DNA of 64,000 nucleotides from Panax quinquefolius. Taxonomy: Eukaryota > Streptophyta > Magnoliopsida > Apiales > Araliaceae. Below are positions 1 through 12,560 of this stretch, piece by piece. The notes under the pieces are model-generated. The model was not told where the DNA came from. It saw nothing but the letters and a program-made list of their open reading frames with translations, and did not search any database. Location of the stretch: the NCBI GenBank assembly GCA_020205615.1, contig CM035173.1, forward strand, positions 32,270,293 to 32,334,292. Direction: 5' to 3'. Each line of letters starts with the position of its first letter. Positions within the stretch are counted from its first letter, which is position 1. A program made the translations under genes and the position numbers.

Positions 1-1075
1 GAATAACCTTATACATGCAAGCATCCGCATGCATGGTGATTTCCTTTGTTATTCCATTCTTTATTATACCGGTTGGTTAAAACTTTGACTTCTATACTCC
101 ATGAAATTAGTAGAATATTCTTGATATTTGCGTTTCATCCAAAGATCTTTTCATGGAAATATTCTTCCGATCATTCTTGAATTTTACTCTACAAAACAAA
201 GATTCTTGTTGACAATTTGGACGTTACTTAATTCTCGGATAAAATAATTCTTGAACTTGTTTTATTGAATTATTATGTCATTGTCATCATCCTCATGTTA
301 TAATATGTTATCTTTGGCTTACGTGCATAAATGAACTTAGTATGATTATGACCGAGGATTATTCTTAAGTATAATCATGGCTTGTTATAAATGATGTGAT
401 AAAAGTCCTCGGTGGCACTGTAATGCAGTTGATGGATAGTTTTTGGTATGATTATGACCGGGGGTGATTCGGTATAGTCGTTTGACCATTGATAATTTGA
501 TGAAAATCCTTGACCGTGGTACGGGGATGATTAGATATTGTGGTTTATTCATTAAACCGAGTCTTAGTGATAAAATTTATGAAAACCTTTTAAAACCTAA
601 AAGATAATAGACTTTATTTTCTACTTGACTCTTTTAATGGATCAGATATTCCGCCGCAGATTAAACTGGTTGTCTATTGTATTTTATCGGTTTTAACATT
701 GTTGAAGGCTAATGATAATTTATTCGCATTATCTTAGTCATAATATTTTTCATTGGGCTAGTTGAGCTCACCCTTTCTTTCACCTTTGTTCTTCGTGAAA
801 TGAGAACATATTTGGGACGAGTCTGGGGAGCGGAGTAATGGTCCGAGAGGATAGCATTAGTAGTCCTCACTATTACGTGAAATAGTGTGATAATAGTTGT
901 AATGAGGACTCCTTTTGAGTTTGTATAATATCTAGTAGACAATATTTGTATTCAAACTCACGTTTATGTCGATATTATACCATACAGTTATATTAGTAAG
1001 TTGTATTTGAATTTATGTACCATGTAAGTGGCGACCCAAGATGGGTGATGTATACCTAATTTTGGGGGCGCCACA
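1..1075 (+). repeat. 5' LTR of element 1, 3' portion only
   Basis: Collinear with about 6250-7324 of the downstream LTR, including the conserved stretch GCTAGTTGAGCTCACCC and the terminal motif GTATACCTAATTTTGGGGGC. It ends in CCACA, directly before a primer-binding site. Its first roughly 1.4 kb lie outside the window. Confidence 0.9.
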
Positions 1076-1078
1076 CGG

Positions 1079-1090
1079 TTGGTATCGAGC
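1079..1090 (+). other. Primer-binding site of element 1 (tRNA-iMet type, decayed)
   Basis: TTGGTATCGAGC lies four bases after the LTR end. It resembles the usual plant initiator-Met primer site TGGTATCAGAGC with one or two bases missing. The same sequence follows the 5' LTR of element 2. Confidence 0.75.
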
Positions 1091-1261
1091 TTAGGGATAT
1101 GATCCACGGCTAAGAGGTGAGAATAGTACTAGGAGGGAGAGCAGGGGAATACCTTCGCTAGAATGACCTACTAAGTTTATGTCTTTATTTTATTGGTCGG
1201 TCGAATATAGGGATAATTTGTTACATGTCAATTAACCCTTGTTTTGTGACGATGTTTGAGA

Positions 1262-2340
1262 ATGGCATCCAAGAAAATCTTTGAGATAAGCAATGAAGCA
1301 CATGAGAGTGTTGATTCATTTCAAACAAAAGGTAACGACCAACAACACGATAATAATCATCTTGGTGTGTGCAATTTATCGAACAATGATAACCATCGTG
1401 GGGAAATTATCATGCTAAGAATGGTAACCACTTGATTGGTAATCATGGCAAAGATAATAGAAGTGGAAATTTCAAGAAGAGAAGGTAATTTAGCTCGATT
1501 TTGTCTCATAGTGAAGTCAAGTCCAAATTTGGGATAGTGGCACCAAAGGAGGATATGGACAAAACAAAGTCGGTGGTTTCAGGAAGAGCGTTTTTGTGAC
1601 TTCTCAAAAAGTGGGTAACCGAACGAAGTTAGCACGGGTTAGTTAATTATAAATTCTTGGGAAGTCTATACCGTGTTAGATACCGGTTCTACCCACTCTT
1701 TTATTTCACCTAGTTGTGTTCAACGTTTAAATTTGACTCAAGAAGTTAAACTTTAACTTATTGGTTGAAACTTCGTTAGTAGAGAGCCTTCGTTCACGCT
1801 CTACTATTTTTAAATCTTGTTTGATTCAAATAAACATTTTCACGTTATTCGTCGATCTTATCTTTTTGAAAATATTTGCCTTTGATGTGATTTTAGGAAT
1901 CAATTGGTTAACTACTCATCATGCTTTTTATAAGGTTGTTAGCTTTTATATTCATAACCAACTTGTTGTGCGAATTCAAGTAACCAAACTACTAAAGTCA
2001 ATTATTGTCATATCAAGCCATAAGTAAAGAGCCCCGAACCTTTCGTTGTTGACTTCCTTGTGTGGAATGCACCGAAGCCAGACTTTCTGTAGGCGACATC
2101 GTGAATGAAGATGGCAAGTTTATAGGTATCATTGTGAGGTCTTTATCTAGGTTAAGGGATAGAAGAAGTATCAATGTGACGACTATCCAAGTCTTGGATG
2201 AGAGTCACGATTTTGAATGATATTTCTATTATTAATAAATTTCTTGACGTATTCTTGAAGAATTTTAGCCTACTTAGAGCGTGAAATCGAATTTCAGTAT
2301 TGACCCCAAAGATAAAACCCATTTCTTAAACCCTCAAATA
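1262..2340 (+). pseudogene. gag / aspartic protease remnant of element 1
   Basis: The start ATGGCATCC matches the gag starts at 13796 and 48582. Translation gives an Asn/His/Gly-rich gag tail. A protease segment follows at about 1670-2010 with a LDTGSTHSFISP-like active-site motif, then an ILGINWLTTHHA block equivalent to ILGIDWLTTHHA in element 3. Frameshifts and stops break it into short frames; the longest, 1761-2027, covers the protease C-terminal half. Homology to the linker before RT continues to about 2340 and then stops abruptly. It would once have packaged and processed Gag, and is not functional as read. Confidence 0.75.
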
Positions 2341-3500
2341 TTTCTTGACTAAAAGGATCATTTACGTGGATTATGATGAAAGTCATAATAAAAGTATAGA
2401 ACTGATGAAAATCATGGGTATATGAAGTATTAGTAAGTTTTATGATGAGTTATGTTGGTTAGTATGTGAAAACATGAAAGTTTCTTAGAAATCACAAAGA
2501 GTTGAAAATCGATTTTGGTGAAAACGTAACATGAAATTCAATTGACCATATCTCTTATTATATTTTGAATTTTTGAGTGTGGTCAAGTCCTAGAGTTAGA
2601 TCTATGAGTTACCTAACTAATCCAAGTAGAATTACTGGAAAAGGTATTGTAGATTTTGTGTGGGCTGATTTTAGCAAAGGAGTGCAAAAGCTGCAAAACC
2701 GCAAAAAAGCTTCTTCGCCATGATTTTAGAGGGGCTGTTTTGGCCACTTAAATTATGAGAAAAATTCTGGCCTTTTGGGACATGAAATTATATGGTATAA
2801 AGTACCTCTTGGCCAAAAATGAGCTCATTTCGACTTAAAATGAGCAAGTTATGACTATTTCAATATTTAGGTTTTTCCGGCGAAAAATGCTATAACTAGG
2901 AGTTCTATAACTCCGATGACCATGAAATTTAAACTAGAAGTTCACGTTAACATGTGTAAGGTCCTGCCAAGATTTGGGAATTTTGGAGTTAAACTTGAGG
3001 TAGCTAATTTCTTAAGGAATTAATTAGAAATTGATTTTTGAAAAATAGTAAATGAATTTTAAAAATCGAGAGAAAATATATTTTCATTATGGGACTATAT
3101 TATGCTAAATCCCAGAAAAGAAATATTTTTGAGACTAATTAGGTATTTTTCATGAAAATAGTTTAGTTATGAACATATGAGTTAAATATGTTATGTGAAG
3201 TAACAAAATTGAAAATAGGATTTTATGGCTAGAGAATCCTATATAGAGTATATGCATATTTTTTGAGGATTTGATAATTGGTGATGATATCTTATGAGTA
3301 TGGCATTTTGAATGATTAAATGCATTATATGGTAAAAGCGTAAACAATTGAGATAAATTGTTTATAAATTTAAGAAGTGATTAAAATATTGTTATAATAT
3401 TAATGATATTAGATTATGAGATTATTAAGTGATTGATAACATGGGAATATTCTTGAATCTGGATAAATTATATTATAAATGTTTAATATTTATCCTTTAT
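2341..3500 (+). other. Conserved non-coding spacer replacing pol in element 1
   Basis: No coding similarity is recognised. The stretch is collinear with 14880-16040 of element 2 (for example shared ATCTATGAGTTACCTAACTA and TAAATATGTTATGTGAAGTA), so it is part of the family and not a random insertion. It lies exactly where element 3 has RT, RNase H and integrase. Confidence 0.75.
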
Positions 3501-3639
3501 CTCATTTGATTGATTCTTTATATCATTATCCTCGTATTTATATTATGTTGAAAGTCGTACATATGTACTGTAGTGCATAGATGGACTTGGTATGATTATG
3601 ATGAGATTGATTTCGGTATAATCATAACCGTAATTGAAA

Positions 3640-4150
3640 ACACGATTATCTTTGGTCGTAGAGTATGGATAATTTGTGGTCGTGATACTAATGAATATAC
3701 GATTATCTTCGGCCGTAGTCATGGATAATTTGGGTCGTGATACTAATGAATACACGATTATCTTCGCCATATCTTTGGCCGTAGTGCATGGATAATTTGT
3801 GGTCGTGATACTAATGAATACACAATTATCTTGGTGGTCGTGCTATATTAATGGATAATTTGTGGTCGTGATACTAATGAATACACGATTATCTTTGGCC
3901 GTAGTGTATGGATAATTTGTGGTCGTGATCTTAATGAATACACGATTATCTTTGGTAGAATGACTAATGAGTATGGATAATTATGGTCATGATACTAATG
4001 AATACACGATTATTCTTTGGTAGTAGTGCATAGATAATTTGTGGTCGTGATATCTTAATGAATGGAACACGATTATCTTTGGTAGTAGTGCATGGATAAT
4101 TCGGTGGTCGTGATACTAATTAATATCCTGGCCCGTAGTGCGTAGATGAT
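3640..4150 (+). repeat. Tandem array A1, about 57-60-bp units, 8-9 copies
   Basis: Head-to-tail units run through ACACGATTATCTTTGG, a CGTAGTGCATGGATAA core, then TTGTGGTCGTGATACTAATG. Units vary mostly by small indels near CG or CTG. The core resembles a single-copy segment of the LTRs (for example 47770-47850). It is non-coding; open frames inside are by-products of the repeat. Confidence 0.85.
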
Positions 4151-4830
4151 TGATTCGATGATATGGATTAATTATTGAATGAGTCTCATAATGAATGAAA
4201 TATTAATTCATGGATGTGGTAAAAGTCATCTTTGGCGTCAGAATAGTGCATTGATAGACTTGGAAATTTATTTTCCTCATTTATTATTTTGAAATATGAT
4301 TATGACCATTTCGAATAAGCAAATAGTTATAAAATATTCATTGTTGTCGGGGAATATTCGTTTCGTCGGAATATTCTTGATGTCGAGGAATATTATATTA
4401 CGATATTTTATCACGTCATTAATTAAAAACACGAATATCCTTAGCGATAAAATAATTCATTTAAATATATTATTTTAATAATATATTAACGGTGATAAGA
4501 TGAGTGCATGGATAATTCATGGTTCAGGATACTATTGAGTCGAGTCTCATTTAAGATATTGGTTTTACGAGTTATATATCTTTGGCAAATTTGGAACTTT
4601 TCCCCGTAAAGATGTTTTTGGGAAATTTCTATCAGTTACTTTTCACAAAAGATGAATTGTTAATAAATATCTTTGGCTGTAGTGCAAAGATGAATTGTTA
4701 ATGAATATCTTTGGTAGGATTGCAAAGATGAACTTAATGTTTTCAACGATAAAGGTATTCAAGGTATCCTCACCTCTTTATCATACTCAGTATCGACGCA
4801 TTCTATTCTAATTTCGAGGTTGAAATTCCA

Positions 4831-4846
4831 TAAGGAGGAGGGAGAT
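4831..4846 (+). other. Polypurine tract of element 1
   Basis: TAAGGAGGAGGGAGAT immediately precedes the 3' LTR start TGTGAGACC. It follows the conserved ATTTCGAGG-GAAATTCC block seen before every 3' LTR of the family (17221, 53181). It is the expected plus-strand primer. Confidence 0.85.
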
Positions 4847-5616
4847 TGTGAGACCCAGATTTTATCAATCGATAAAGATTTAAATTTTGTCGAAATAATT
4901 TTTTAATATTGGTGTGAATTTGAGATAATATTATAGTTGTGGGTAGTATTTATAAATTTTTTGCAAAGTATGCAAGTGGTTATATTATATTCGATCAAAA
5001 AACATTGGGAATATATTAGGTTTAGCGAGGAATATTCGTATAACTACTCAATCATTGGTGGACCCCTAATATCAATAAAATTTAATTATTATTCGGATTT
5101 GAGAAAACGACAAAAATATTTTATTCAAAATAATTGGCGGAAGTTTTACCGTTGTACTGATGTTGAACTGAACTCGGTAGTAAAAGTACGATGAATCGTG
5201 TGATTGCGTAGTAGTAGCACGGTATTGATTATTGATGCTTATGTGAGAAGTCACTCGGTTTGATTCCATTATTGTCGATTAATAATATGAATTATTATAG
5301 CGATAATGACGTTTTGTTTTATTCGTATTATTAACGTAATAAAATGCGAAACATCTTTTTATATAAAAAATGTAATACTTTATTAAAGTTATTTTATAAA
5401 TAGAATATATTATATTTTATTACGCATAGTGTTGCATAGTGTTTTTTATAGTGTTTTGCATAGTGTTTTGCATAGTGTTTGCAGATAGTAAATGTTTTTA
5501 TATAAATAGAATATATGATATTTTATTTAAAAGATTTTGCTTTAAATATGGACCGTCGATTAAAGTAAATCAATCTGGACCGCTTCATGGATTAATTACT
5601 ACGCATTCTATTTTCC

Positions 5617-5625
5617 TATAAAATA
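5617..5625 (+). promoter_or_regulatory. Putative LTR TATA box
   Basis: TATAAAATA follows TTTTCC and is followed by AGCTCATTCCTTCATT and then GAGAGAAATTATAGAGAGA. Both context and position are conserved in all LTR copies, which supports a promoter. The start of transcription is inferred. Confidence 0.6.
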
Positions 5626-5814
5626 AGCTCATTCCTTCATTATTTTCTTACTTAATTCAATTGAAACTCTAGAGAGAGAAATTATAGAGAGAGTTTATAG
5701 AGAGAAAATCTATAGAGAGAAAGAAGAAGAGTATTACGGTACTTCACTACTTTGATATCCGGTGTCTTTTACTAGAAGGGATATTATTTGTTGTCTGCAG
5801 TAAGGGGTGTTATT

Positions 5815-6265
5815 CTTTCTTATTCATGAAGAGAACTTCGTTATTCCATTCATTATTATTCATTTGAATAACTCGTAAAAAGTGGCATACCCTATACATA
5901 ACCTTTGTGATACGGCAGACATACCCTATACTTGGTGAAATCCTTATATTATTCCATTCTTATTTATTCATTGAATAACTCATATACGCTGAATCCCCTA
6001 TACTTGGTGATCTTCTTCTCGTTATTCCATTCTTTATTATTCTCGTTGGAATATCACATCGTGTGTTTTACAAGGACACGGTTCCATTGTTTATTATTCC
6101 GCATTTATTATTACATTGGAATATCCCGTGCGTGTGTTTTACACGGGACTGGGTTCCATTGTTTATTATTATTCAAAGATTTATTATTACGTTGGATCAT
6201 CACGCTTGTGTGAATTTCACGATTGGTTCCATTATTATTATTCTATTGGAATAACTTTTGTCTAT
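5815..6265 (+). repeat. Tandem array R1 inside LTR
   Basis: Degenerate 55-60-bp units of the form TTATTATTACATTGGAATA, a CGTGTGTTTTACA stretch and GGACTGGTTCCA. The same array occurs in each other long LTR. The open frames here repeat the same peptide and are not genes. Confidence 0.75.
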
Positions 6266-7324
6266 GCACAAGTACCGCATGCATGGTGATTTCCTTTGTT
6301 ATTCCATTCTTTATTATACCGGTTGGTTAAAACTTTGACTTATATACTCCATGAAATTAGTAGAATATTCTTGATATTTGCGTTTCATCCAAAGATCTTT
6401 TCATGGAAATATTCTTCGATCATTCTTGAATTTTACTCTACAAAACAAGATCTTGTTGACAATTTGGACGTTATTAATTCTCGGATAAAATAATTCTTGA
6501 ACTTGTTTTATTGAATTATTATGTCATTGTCATCATCCTCATGTTATAATATGTTATCTTTCGCTTACGTGCATAGATGAACTTAGTATGATTATGACCG
6601 AGGATCATTCGGTATAATCATGGCTTGTTATAAATGATGTGATAAAAGTCCTCGATTGGCTTCTGTAATGCGATGATGGATAGTTTTTGGTATGATTATG
6701 ACCGGGGTGATTCGGTATATAGTCATGACCATTGATAATTTGATGAAAATCCTCGACCGTGGTACGTGGATGATTAGATATTGTGGTTTATTCATTAAAC
6801 CGAGTCTTAGTGATAAAATTTATGAAAACCTTTAAAACCTAAAAGATAGTAGACTTTATTTTCTACTTGACTCTTTTAATGGATTGCATATTCATTGCGC
6901 AGATTAAACTGGTTGTCTATTGTATTTTATCGGTTTAACACTTTGTTGAAGGCTAATGATAATTTATTCTCGCATTATCTTAGTCATAATATTTCTTCTT
7001 GGGCTAGTTGAGCTCACTCTTTCTTTCTTTGTTCTCTTCGTGAAATGAGAACATATATTGGGACTTAGTCGAGGGAGCAGAGTAATGGTCCGAGAGGATA
7101 GCATTAGTAGTCCTCACTATTCGTGAAATAGTGTGATAATAGTTGTAATGAGGACTCCTTTTGAGTTTGTATAATATCTAGTAGACAATATTTGTATTCA
7201 AACTCACGGTTTATGTCAGACATTGCATACCGGCGCTTATATTAGTAAGTTGTATTTGAATTTATGTACCATGTAAGTGGCGACCCAAGATGGGTGATGT
7301 ATACCTAATTTTGGGGGCGTCACA

Positions 7325-10034
7325 GAACCGTCGTTATAGGTGATCTTGGCCAAACCCAGAACTTCATATCAGTTAACCGAGTGCCTACTTTGACCATCAT
7401 TTGATCTAAGTTCCTAATGTTATCTAGGCTTGCAAAAGTGTTAAAGTTGTAGTACTGATGTAGTACTACAACCCAAAACAAATATCATGGCCATTCGATA
7501 ACATAACAGTGAGTTATAAGGAATTAAAAACCTTGTCAGGCCTGTACTTCATTTTCTGAATTACCCAGAAATGAAGAACAGCCTAAAGGTCCTACTTTGG
7601 AGCCTTGACTCTCTACTTTCTAAGCTTACTTTGTGTGTTTTATTGGTTCAATCATTTAGTATTGATGTCAAGGAACAACAATACATCATCAGATCAATAT
7701 ATAAACATCACATTTAAGAGATCTTGACCGTCAAAGTGGTGTCAAAGAACTGCCTTTGAAGATTTCTGGGTTACCTAGAATCTTCATCCGGCAGTTTGGT
7801 CAACTCTTGTTTAACCACGATTATTTTCATTTCTCCTTATGATTTTGGTGTTCTAATAGCATGGATTGGTAGTCCACATATCAATCTACACAAATCAATA
7901 ACTAACATGACCTAACTATCAATCAACAGCAAGATCAAAGGCCTGCAAAAAAATGCTGTCAGAGTTTTTTGGAAATCTAAAAATTTCTAGGTTTTCCAGA
8001 AATAGATTTCATGCTCGGTCAACCATGTTTAACCACTAATAACTAGAGATCTAGACATGATCTAACCTTGATTCAAGTTCCGGATCAAAGCCCTTACAAC
8101 ATACTACAAGTCTATAACTTAAAACACAACAAACAACTAGCACACACGGATCTATGAGCCCTTACATTAGGCTGTCAGAGCACAAATTAGTTTTTATAGA
8201 TTAGTTTCTAAAAACTCAATTTCGAGCATCTAAGTGTAATGTATCTATGATATTACAACCCAGATCACTAAATGACACCCTAATACACAACTTAAAACAA
8301 CAAATCATAACATCTAACATAAAACACATGGATTTTCAAGTTTAGGGTTTATACCTCCTTTAACTTTGATCCTTTGAATCTGATCCTTGAATCTGTTTAT
8401 GAAAAGCTAAAGGCTGATATTGGCTTTGTTTCTCACTCACTTGCACTCTAAAATTTTGGATGGGAGTGAGTGAGAAGACTTGGCTAGGTTGAAAAGTAAA
8501 GTGAGTTACTTTTCTAGACTTGTATGCTTTTAATCCATGATGCGATGTATTTGTTCTAGCAAGTTGGCTGATATTTTAGATATAGGGCACATGGCTAGCT
8601 TAGGGTTAGTCACCAACCACAAGTAGGGCTAGATCTACACTCCATCTTATTAAAAAAATACAAAAAGGGTAGTTTGGACATTTGACTTATAATTTTAATG
8701 GCATAAATGTAACTTGACAAATCCTTAGGTTTTAACCCTTAAGGTTTAACCCTAAGGTTTTACAAATTTAAATTTCTAGCATTTACTAATTAGGTTTTAA
8801 AATAGAAACTTAAGATTTCTAATTTATAGTTAGGCCTTCCTAATTATCTTAAGATTTCCTAATCACATTCAAGCTTGCTAATTAGGATTAATATTTCCTA
8901 ATTTAAATTGCTAATTTAGCAATTAGGTTCCATAGTTATACATTAGGGTTTCCTGCTAAAAAATTAGGGATTTTTAATAATCAATTAGGGCTATACCTAA
9001 TTAAATATATAATCAATAACATAAAAACCTTATACTTATCCTTTGATCTCCCAAATTAGGGTTTTGGTATTCCGAATTAGGGTTTCGAATTGATAGTTCT
9101 AAAATTTAAGGTTTCCAGAGCCGGTATTAGGGTTTCTTATCAATCGTTAGGATTTTCTAACTGAACGTCGATGTTCTTAATATAATATTAGGGTTTGTCA
9201 CTGATATAATTTATCTGATCAACCCTTGACCCTTAACTACATACTGCTCACATATATAATTATATACACAGAACATATACATTTATACCCTTAACACTGT
9301 AAACCTTCACCAAAATTTTTAAATTCACAAAATTCCTTCCCAGAAATGCCAATTCCTTTCACTTATTTTTTGTCTAGGTCTATTATTTAACCTATATTCA
9401 ATCTTTTAAGATTTTATTAAATTGTCTAAATTCTCGGGTTATCATAACTGGTGATGGTGCAGACCTTACACCATACCCTGCACAGGTATATTCAAATTTT
9501 CATCATACTCTTATCACCTAGTAAAAATGGAATAATTTTTACTCCAAGATGTAGGTGGTCATAGAAAAGTGAATTTGACTTGTAGTATATTCTCTATATT
9601 TCAAGGTTCAAGTTTGTATTCAAAGGCGCTGTTGTACTTTGACTGAAGATTAGTACGGACCAATAATTGCTGACAACTACTATGAACAGAAGCTCTTTTG
9701 GTTTGAGTGGCGCTGTTACCTAGTGGCGCTTATTGCTGTTCTGAAACCAAATGAGTAAGCTCACTTTTTTCTTCTACTAATAGTCTTCTACTCATTCTGT
9801 TGGTGATCTTTCGCCAGAACTTCATTGTCCTTTGGGTAGAGAAGTAATGAAAGATGCAGTCCTAACTAGCAAGTGATGTTTCAAGAGTTTTTGTGACAAG
9901 TGTAAGATATTTTGCTACCATGTTTTAAGCATATTCAATACTCTGGGTTGTAACCATGATTTTTCAATTACTTTTATTGTGTTTTCAGTTTTTATTTGTT
10001 TGTCTTGGATATTTGTTTGTGTTGAATACTGTAG
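7325..10034. other. Unassigned DNA, probably interior of a transposon
   Basis: No coding domain recognised on either strand. About 8700-9200 holds many AGGGTTT/AACCCT plant-type motifs in AT-rich sequence. About 9600-9780 repeats GGCGCTGTT/GGCGCTTATT. Because a CACTA-type right end follows at 10321, this may be the interior of that element, interrupted on the left by element 1; no left terminus was found. Confidence 0.4.
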
Positions 10035-10321
10035 GGCGTGAATTGGTTTGAAAACCTAGGAAAAATAGAAAACTTATTTTTAAAGGTTATTTTCGACGGA
10101 ATTTTCCATGGGAAATAACTTATTTCTGACGGAATTTTCGTGGGAAATATTCCATCAGAAATAAGTTATTTCCCACGGAATTCCCGACGGACTTATTTTT
10201 GACCTGCATATTTTCGACTGAATTTCCGACAAATATTTTCGTCGAAAATAAGTTAATTCCGACGGAATTTGCTTATTTTCTACGGAAAATTCCGTCGGAA
10301 ATAATTTTTTTCCTTCTAGTG
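10035..10321. mobile_element. CACTA-type right terminus with subterminal inverted repeats
   Basis: The stretch ends in TTCCTTCTAGTG, the reverse complement of CACTAGAAGGAA, the expected CACTA end. Just inside are at least eight alternating copies of GACGGAATTTTC and GAAATAAGTTATTTC-like words in both orientations. Such arrays bind the element-encoded protein in CACTA transposons. No matching left end is visible in the window. The end abuts Athila-type sequence (GCCCCCCACACATC) at 10322. Confidence 0.65.
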
Positions 10322-11215
10322 CCCCCCACACATCTTTTTACACGTCCTCATGTAAACCAAAAGTTTGATTTCTAAAATAATTTTATTCAACCATCATGTC
10401 AAAAGATTTTAAAGTATAAATCATGACTATCAACACTAAATTTGTAAAAATCTAATCAATGCATCATCAGTTATTTCACAATGAACAATCTTATCATTTC
10501 ACCAATGAATTTCATTAAGTCAAACTGTAGCCACATAAGTAACTTTCCCAAAATCTTCATACTTACTCAACTTAGTTACCATAGAGCAAAAACCGTGCAC
10601 ACTGACTCACAACTAAAAACAAATTTTCCTTGCTTTTCAATTTTTTTTACAGAACCTTCTTTTTAGCACATGAGATGAATGTATTTTTATGCTTTTCTCA
10701 TATTTTTTTCTTTTCTTGACATGTGCGATGTCTCTTTTTCTTAGGCTTTCCAGAGTTACCCATGTAGTAAACTTTCCACCAACGACTCCCAAACCAGATG
10801 ATCTTAGGGTGCTAGGTGTAGAGACACCCCTAGGGCTTACTTATTCAAGTAACAAAGGCCACAAAAATCGACTAGTCAAGCTGCTTTTATCCATCACACT
10901 TTTCAGCGTACGTGAATATCGATGCTTCTCGAGGCTTGGATACCCAATTATTTTGCACAATGGATATTGAAGCAGATTTTCATTTTTCATTTTTTTTCCT
11001 TTTTTTACATTCATCATTTTTTTTCAACTTTTCTCCTTATTGTTCTGAAATAAGTATAAGCAAGTTAAATAGTTCAAAGTCATGAAATCAGTGGACATAG
11101 ACAACTCCACAAATGACTTAGCCAAATAAACATGCTTCTCATATTCAAGTACTCATGTATCACAAATTCAATTCAAATCAGTTACTATGGATCATGGCTT
11201 AGTTGTCATCATTCA
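10322..11215 (-). other. 3' non-coding part of the Athila-like element
   Basis: GCCCCCCACACATC at the left is the complement of an Athila-type purine tract. About 10770-10960 contains a TAGAGACACCCCTAGGG word and a GGCTTGGATACCCAATTA word that I recognise, from memory only, as typical of Athila 3' regions. No reliable protein is seen. Confidence 0.5.
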
Positions 11216-11937
11216 TGTGAGACCCCAGATTTTATTAATAAAGATTTAAATTTGGTTGAAATAATTTTTAATATTATGGTGTGAATTTGAGATAATATTA
11301 TAGTTGTGGGTAGTATTTATAAATTTTGCAAAGTATGCAAGTGGTTATATTATATTTGATTGGCCTGGGGAATATTAGGTTTAGCGAGGAATATTCGTAT
11401 AACTACTTTCAATCATTGGTGGACCCCATAATGTAATTATTCATTTGATTGAGAAAACGACAAAATATTTTATTGAAATAACGGCGGAAGTTTTAAGGTG
11501 GTTCTTGTTGAACTACTCGGTAGTAAAAGTACAAGAATCGATGTGGTTATAGTAGCACACGGTATTGATTATCGATGCTTTATGTGAAGTCACTCGGTTT
11601 GATTCCATTATTCACGATTAATAATATGAATTATTATAGCGATAATGACGCTTTTGTTTTATTAGTATTATTAACGTAATAAAAGCAGAAACATATTTTT
11701 ATATAAAATAGAATACTTTATTAAAGTTATTCTATAAATAGAATATATTATATTTTATTATGCATAGTGTTGCATAGTGTTTTGCATAGTATTGCGTAGT
11801 GTTTTGATAGTAAAATGTTTTATATAAATAGAATATATTATATTTTATTTAAAAGATTTTCTTTAAATATGGACCGTCGATTAAAGTAAATCAATCTGGA
11901 CCGTTCATGGATTAGTTTCTTATGCATTCCATTTTCC

Positions 11938-11945
11938 TATAAATG
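11938..11945 (+). promoter_or_regulatory. Putative LTR TATA box
   Basis: TATAAATG after ATTTTCC, in the conserved context before AAGCTCATTCCTTCATT. Confidence 0.6.
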
Positions 11946-12109
11946 AAGCTCATTCCTTCATTATTTTCTTACGAATTCATTGAAACTACAGAGAGAAATT
12001 ATAGAGAGAAACTATAGAGAGAAAATTATAGAAAGAAGAAGAGTATTCTGCTACTTCTTCACTACTTTATATTCATTCTTTTACGGTAAAGGGTGTTATT
12101 CTTTCTTCT

Positions 12110-12560
12110 TGAAGAGAACTTCATTATTCCATTTACTATTATTACATTGGAATAACTTTTGTAAAAGTGATATACCCTATACATAACTTTGTATATACGG
12201 CGATATCCTATACTTGGTGAAATCCTTATGTTATTCCATTCTTATTTATTACATTGGAATAACTTGTATCATGCTGTTTACCCTATACTTGGTGACATTC
12301 TTCTATTATTACATTGGAACATCCTCATGCATGTGTTTTACAAGGACACGGTTCCGCTTTTTTATTATTATTACATTTGGAACATCCTCGCTCGTGTGTT
12401 TTACAGGACTGGTTAAAATCTTTATCATTCTCGTTGGAATATCCTATCATGTGTTTTACACCGGATCGGGTTCCATCTTTATTATTACGTTGGAACATCA
12501 CCGCTTGGGTGTGAATTTCACCGACTGGTTCCGTTATTATTATTCTACATTGGAATAACC
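12110..12560 (+). repeat. Tandem array R1 inside LTR
   Basis: At least six degenerate units containing TTATTATTACATTGGAA followed by a GTGTTTTACA word and GGACTGGTT or GGACACGGTT. Overlapping reading frames here repeat one peptide. Confidence 0.75.

Larger units (their letters stand above)
1..7324 (+). mobile_element. Element 1: non-autonomous Ty3/gypsy (chromovirus-like) LTR retrotransposon, left end outside the window
   Basis: Two direct LTR copies (partial 1-1075; complete 4847-7324) enclose an internal region of about 3.8 kb. A tRNA-iMet-type primer site follows the left LTR and a purine tract precedes the right one, so orientation is plus. Inside are remnants of gag and aspartic protease (1262-2340), a conserved non-coding spacer and a tandem array. 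No reverse transcriptase, RNase H or integrase can be read. Architecture matches element 2 at 11216-19575 closely. The likely 3' target duplication is GAACC (7325-7329), but the 5' flank is not in the window. A LARD-like dependent element is inferred. Confidence 0.85.
4847..7324 (+). repeat. 3' LTR of element 1 (2,478 bp)
   Basis: Runs from TGTGAGACCC to GGGGGCGTCACA. In order it contains an AT-rich U3, short GCATAGTGTTTT repeats (about 5425-5480), a TATA box at 5617, a purine-rich leader (about 5665-5725), a 55-60-bp tandem array (5815-6265) and the conserved 3' region. Closest relatives are the LTRs of element 2. Confidence 0.9.

Noticed and set aside
3640..4150. Regular repeats that might suggest a CRISPR-like array
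   Set aside because: Units are contiguous with no unique spacers, the context is a plant LTR retrotransposon, and unit borders drift; it is an ordinary tandem repeat.
6063..6254. Short open frames with Phe/Ile/Tyr-rich peptides in LTRs (also 12189-12558, 18354-18708, 47065-47316, 54582-54892)
   Set aside because: They repeat the same peptide motif in several frames because the DNA is a tandem array; no start context or domain.
8700..9200. Many AGGGTTT/AACCCT words, possible interstitial telomere
   Set aside because: The words are scattered and irregular, not a tandem TTTAGGG array.
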